A DNA stretch of 64,000 bases from Staphylococcus sp. MI 10-1553. GTDB lineage: Bacteria > Bacillota > Bacilli > Staphylococcales > Staphylococcaceae. Below are positions 62,677-64,000 of this stretch, in pieces. How positions within the stretch are numbered: the stretch's first letter is position 1; every line of letters begins with the position of its first letter. The notes beneath the pieces were generated by a model that was not told the origin of the DNA, did no database searches, and saw only the letters and a program-made list of their open reading frames with translations. The stretch spans positions 186,001 through 250,000 of the forward strand of contig NZ_CP048279.1 in the NCBI RefSeq assembly GCF_010365305.1, read 5' to 3'. The position numbers and the translations under genes were made by a program.

Positions 62677-63120
62677 ATGGCAAAGCAGTATACGGGCGAA
62701 AAAATTAATGTTTATTTCGAGTCTAAACGCTGCGTGCATGCAACGGAATGTGTACGTGGTTTAGGTGAAGTGTTTGATGTGGAGAAAAGACCCTGGGTAC
62801 AACCCGATAACGCATCAGTAGAGGACGTCATCAAGGTGGTTGAACGATGTCCGAGTGGTGCGTTAACATATGAACTCCCATCAAACGAACAAGAAACGCA
62901 TGCTGAAACGAGAGTCGCGTATGGGGACGACGGTGAGATTTTTATTTATGGGGACTTTGACTTAGTACACAACGGTGAAGTGATGCATTTAAATCGCGCC
63001 ATCTTAACGAGTGACGAATCGAATACGGACAATCCACCATTTTATAGTAAAAGTTTCAGCGAACAAGGTGACAAAGAGCAGTATTACAAACCAATTCAAG
63101 ATGAACAATTCGAAAAATAG
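62677..63120 (+). CDS. Divergent (4Fe-4S)-type ferredoxin protein, Fer4_19 family
   Basis: ATG 62677 follows GGAGTGGGG; a GTG at 62668 overlaps it. The 147-residue protein opens with the divergent 4Fe-4S domain (KRCVHATECVRGL ... VVERCPSGALTYE), where three cysteines are plainly visible. The second half carries IFIYGDFDLVHNGEV and a charged, Cys-free tail, so it has no CDGSH iron-sulfur motif. It likely carries electrons or stores a cluster; partner unknown. It is followed after 15 bases by the dioxygenase gene. Confidence 0.8.
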   Translation: MAKQYTGEKINVYFESKRCVHATECVRGLGEVFDVEKRPWVQPDNASVEDVIKVVERCPSGALTYELPSNEQETHAETRVAYGDDGEIFIYGDFDLVHNGEVMHLNRAILTSDESNTDNPPFYSKSFSEQGDKEQYYKPIQDEQFEK

Positions 63121-63135
63121 AAGGAGGCAGAGAGT

Positions 63136-64000
63136 ATGGAACCAATTAAACATATCCATCATATCTCAGCAATTGTAGGACATCCTAAAGAAAACAAAGA
63201 CTTTTATGAAAAAGTGCTTAACTTACGTTTAGTTAAAAAAACAGTGAACTTTGACGATCCAGGTACGTATCATTTATATTTCTCAAATGATAATGTAGAT
63301 CCAGGTACAATTATGACTTTCTTCCCATGGGTGAACGCTTATGACGGTCGAGTTGGTAGTGGTCAAGTGGGCCGTATCGCATTCAGAATTCCTAAAAACT
63401 CTAAAGACTACTGGATTCAACGTTTAAACGATAACAATGTTGAAACGACAGAAACAGAACTTTTTCGTCGTCCAACAATCGAGTTTGAAGATATTCATGG
63501 TCTTGACCTCGCATTAGTTGAAAGTGACGAAGAAAGTGACACAAACAAAATTCTTGGTTTCCACGGTTCTGTATTATTATCATTACGTCCTGTAGAAACT
63601 TTAAAAGAACTTGTGGATGATTTAGGTTTAACAGAACTTGAACACGATCCAGACTACTTCCACTTTGAAACAGCGGGTGAGTTGAAACATCATATCATCA
63701 TCCCTAAAACACCACTTCCAGAAGGTCGTTGGGGTGTCGGTACAGTACACCATATCGCATGGTCTGTAGATAATGATGAACAACATCTTGCATGGCAAAA
63801 ATATTTAATGTCACAAGGTTATCACGTGACAGAAGTGAAAGATCGTAACTACTTCAAAGCGATTTACACTAAAGAACGTGGTCACATTATTTTTGAAATT
63901 GCGACAATTCCTCCAGGTTTTGATCGTGACGAACCAAAAGATCAATTAGGTCAAAAAATGATGTTACCACCTCAATATGAAAGTCAAAGAGAACAATTAT
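63136..64000 (+). CDS. Ring-cleaving dioxygenase, glyoxalase/VOC family (3' end cut by window edge)
   Basis: AAGGAGG and ATG 63136 start a protein open through the right edge (288 codons). It has two VOC modules: HIHHISAIVGHPKENKDFYEKVL (metal His) and TVHHIAWSVDNDEQHLAWQKYL (second metal His), with HIIFEIATIPPGF (metal Glu). This is the MhqO/MhqA type of extradiol dioxygenase that handles hydroquinones and catechols under thiol-reactive electrophile stress. The expected full length is around 310 residues, so only some 20 codons are missing. Confidence 0.9.
   Translation, partial: MEPIKHIHHISAIVGHPKENKDFYEKVLNLRLVKKTVNFDDPGTYHLYFSNDNVDPGTIMTFFPWVNAYDGRVGSGQVGRIAFRIPKNSKDYWIQRLNDNNVETTETELFRRPTIEFEDIHGLDLALVESDEESDTNKILGFHGSVLLSLRPVETLKELVDDLGLTELEHDPDYFHFETAGELKHHIIIPKTPLPEGRWGVGTVHHIAWSVDNDEQHLAWQKYLMSQGYHVTEVKDRNYFKAIYTKERGHIIFEIATIPPGFDRDEPKDQLGQKMMLPPQYESQREQL

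Overview
The window looks like a chromosomal segment of a Staphylococcus. The evidence is a YSIRK-type signal peptide with an LPETG sorting signal, a FemA-family protein, an Atl-like amidase, staphylococcal-style AGGAGG ribosome binding sites, and moderately AT-rich DNA. The mix of a full allantoin pathway, secreted chitosanase and GH5 glucanase suggests an animal-associated species of the hyicus/intermedius/schleiferi kind; that species call is inference. No rRNA, tRNA or CRISPR array was seen.

Layout. 1-633: an ABC transporter ATPase cut by the left edge. 634-4800: a repeat-rich, IS-bearing stretch with an IS110-family transposase, a small DUF4870 membrane protein and an orphan IS605-type tnpB. 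5.0-8.5 kb: three secreted enzymes, a GH46 chitosanase and a GH5 glucanase (one operon) and an Atl-type amidase. 8.5-9.9 kb: a YagU-like membrane protein and an FMN reductase. 9.9-18.8 kb: a long AT-rich leader region and a 2506-residue LPXTG surface protein with 16 Rib-type repeats. 19-22.7 kb: a small membrane protein, a parS-like site and a large SF1 helicase. 22.8-24.9 kb: two decayed genes (methyltransferase, MFS transporter).

25-40.8 kb is a purine-ureide catabolic island. It holds a PucR regulator, an NCS1 allantoin permease, AllB, two AllC-type amidohydrolases, AllE, two tandem AllD paralogues, the FdrA/AllG/AllH oxamate carbamoyltransferase subunits and carbamate kinase. Together they can take allantoin to oxalurate, then to oxamate plus carbamoyl phosphate, and so make ATP. 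A CynX-type MFS exporter, a decayed DUF418 gene, a cupin and a 2-hydroxyacid dehydrogenase follow.

45-47 kb: arylamine N-acetyltransferase plus an esterase, then a stand-alone FemA-like protein. 49-60 kb: a LacI-type regulator, two Gfo/Idh/MocA dehydrogenases, a sugar isomerase and a GH13 alpha-glucosidase on the + strand, facing a maltodextrin-type ABC importer (msmX, binding protein, two permeases) on the - strand. Both promoters are flanked by pairs of TGTAAnCGnTTACA-like operators, so the two operons look co-regulated. 60.9-64 kb: a CPA2 antiporter with its regulatory subunit, a divergent ferredoxin, and a ring-cleaving dioxygenase cut by the right edge.

The observations that annotation does not explain are a multi-hairpin intergenic element in three copies whose stems change sequence but stay paired, a parS-like site, the double-operator architecture shared by two operons, the orphan TnpB with its predicted guide RNA, and the chitosanase/glucanase pair.
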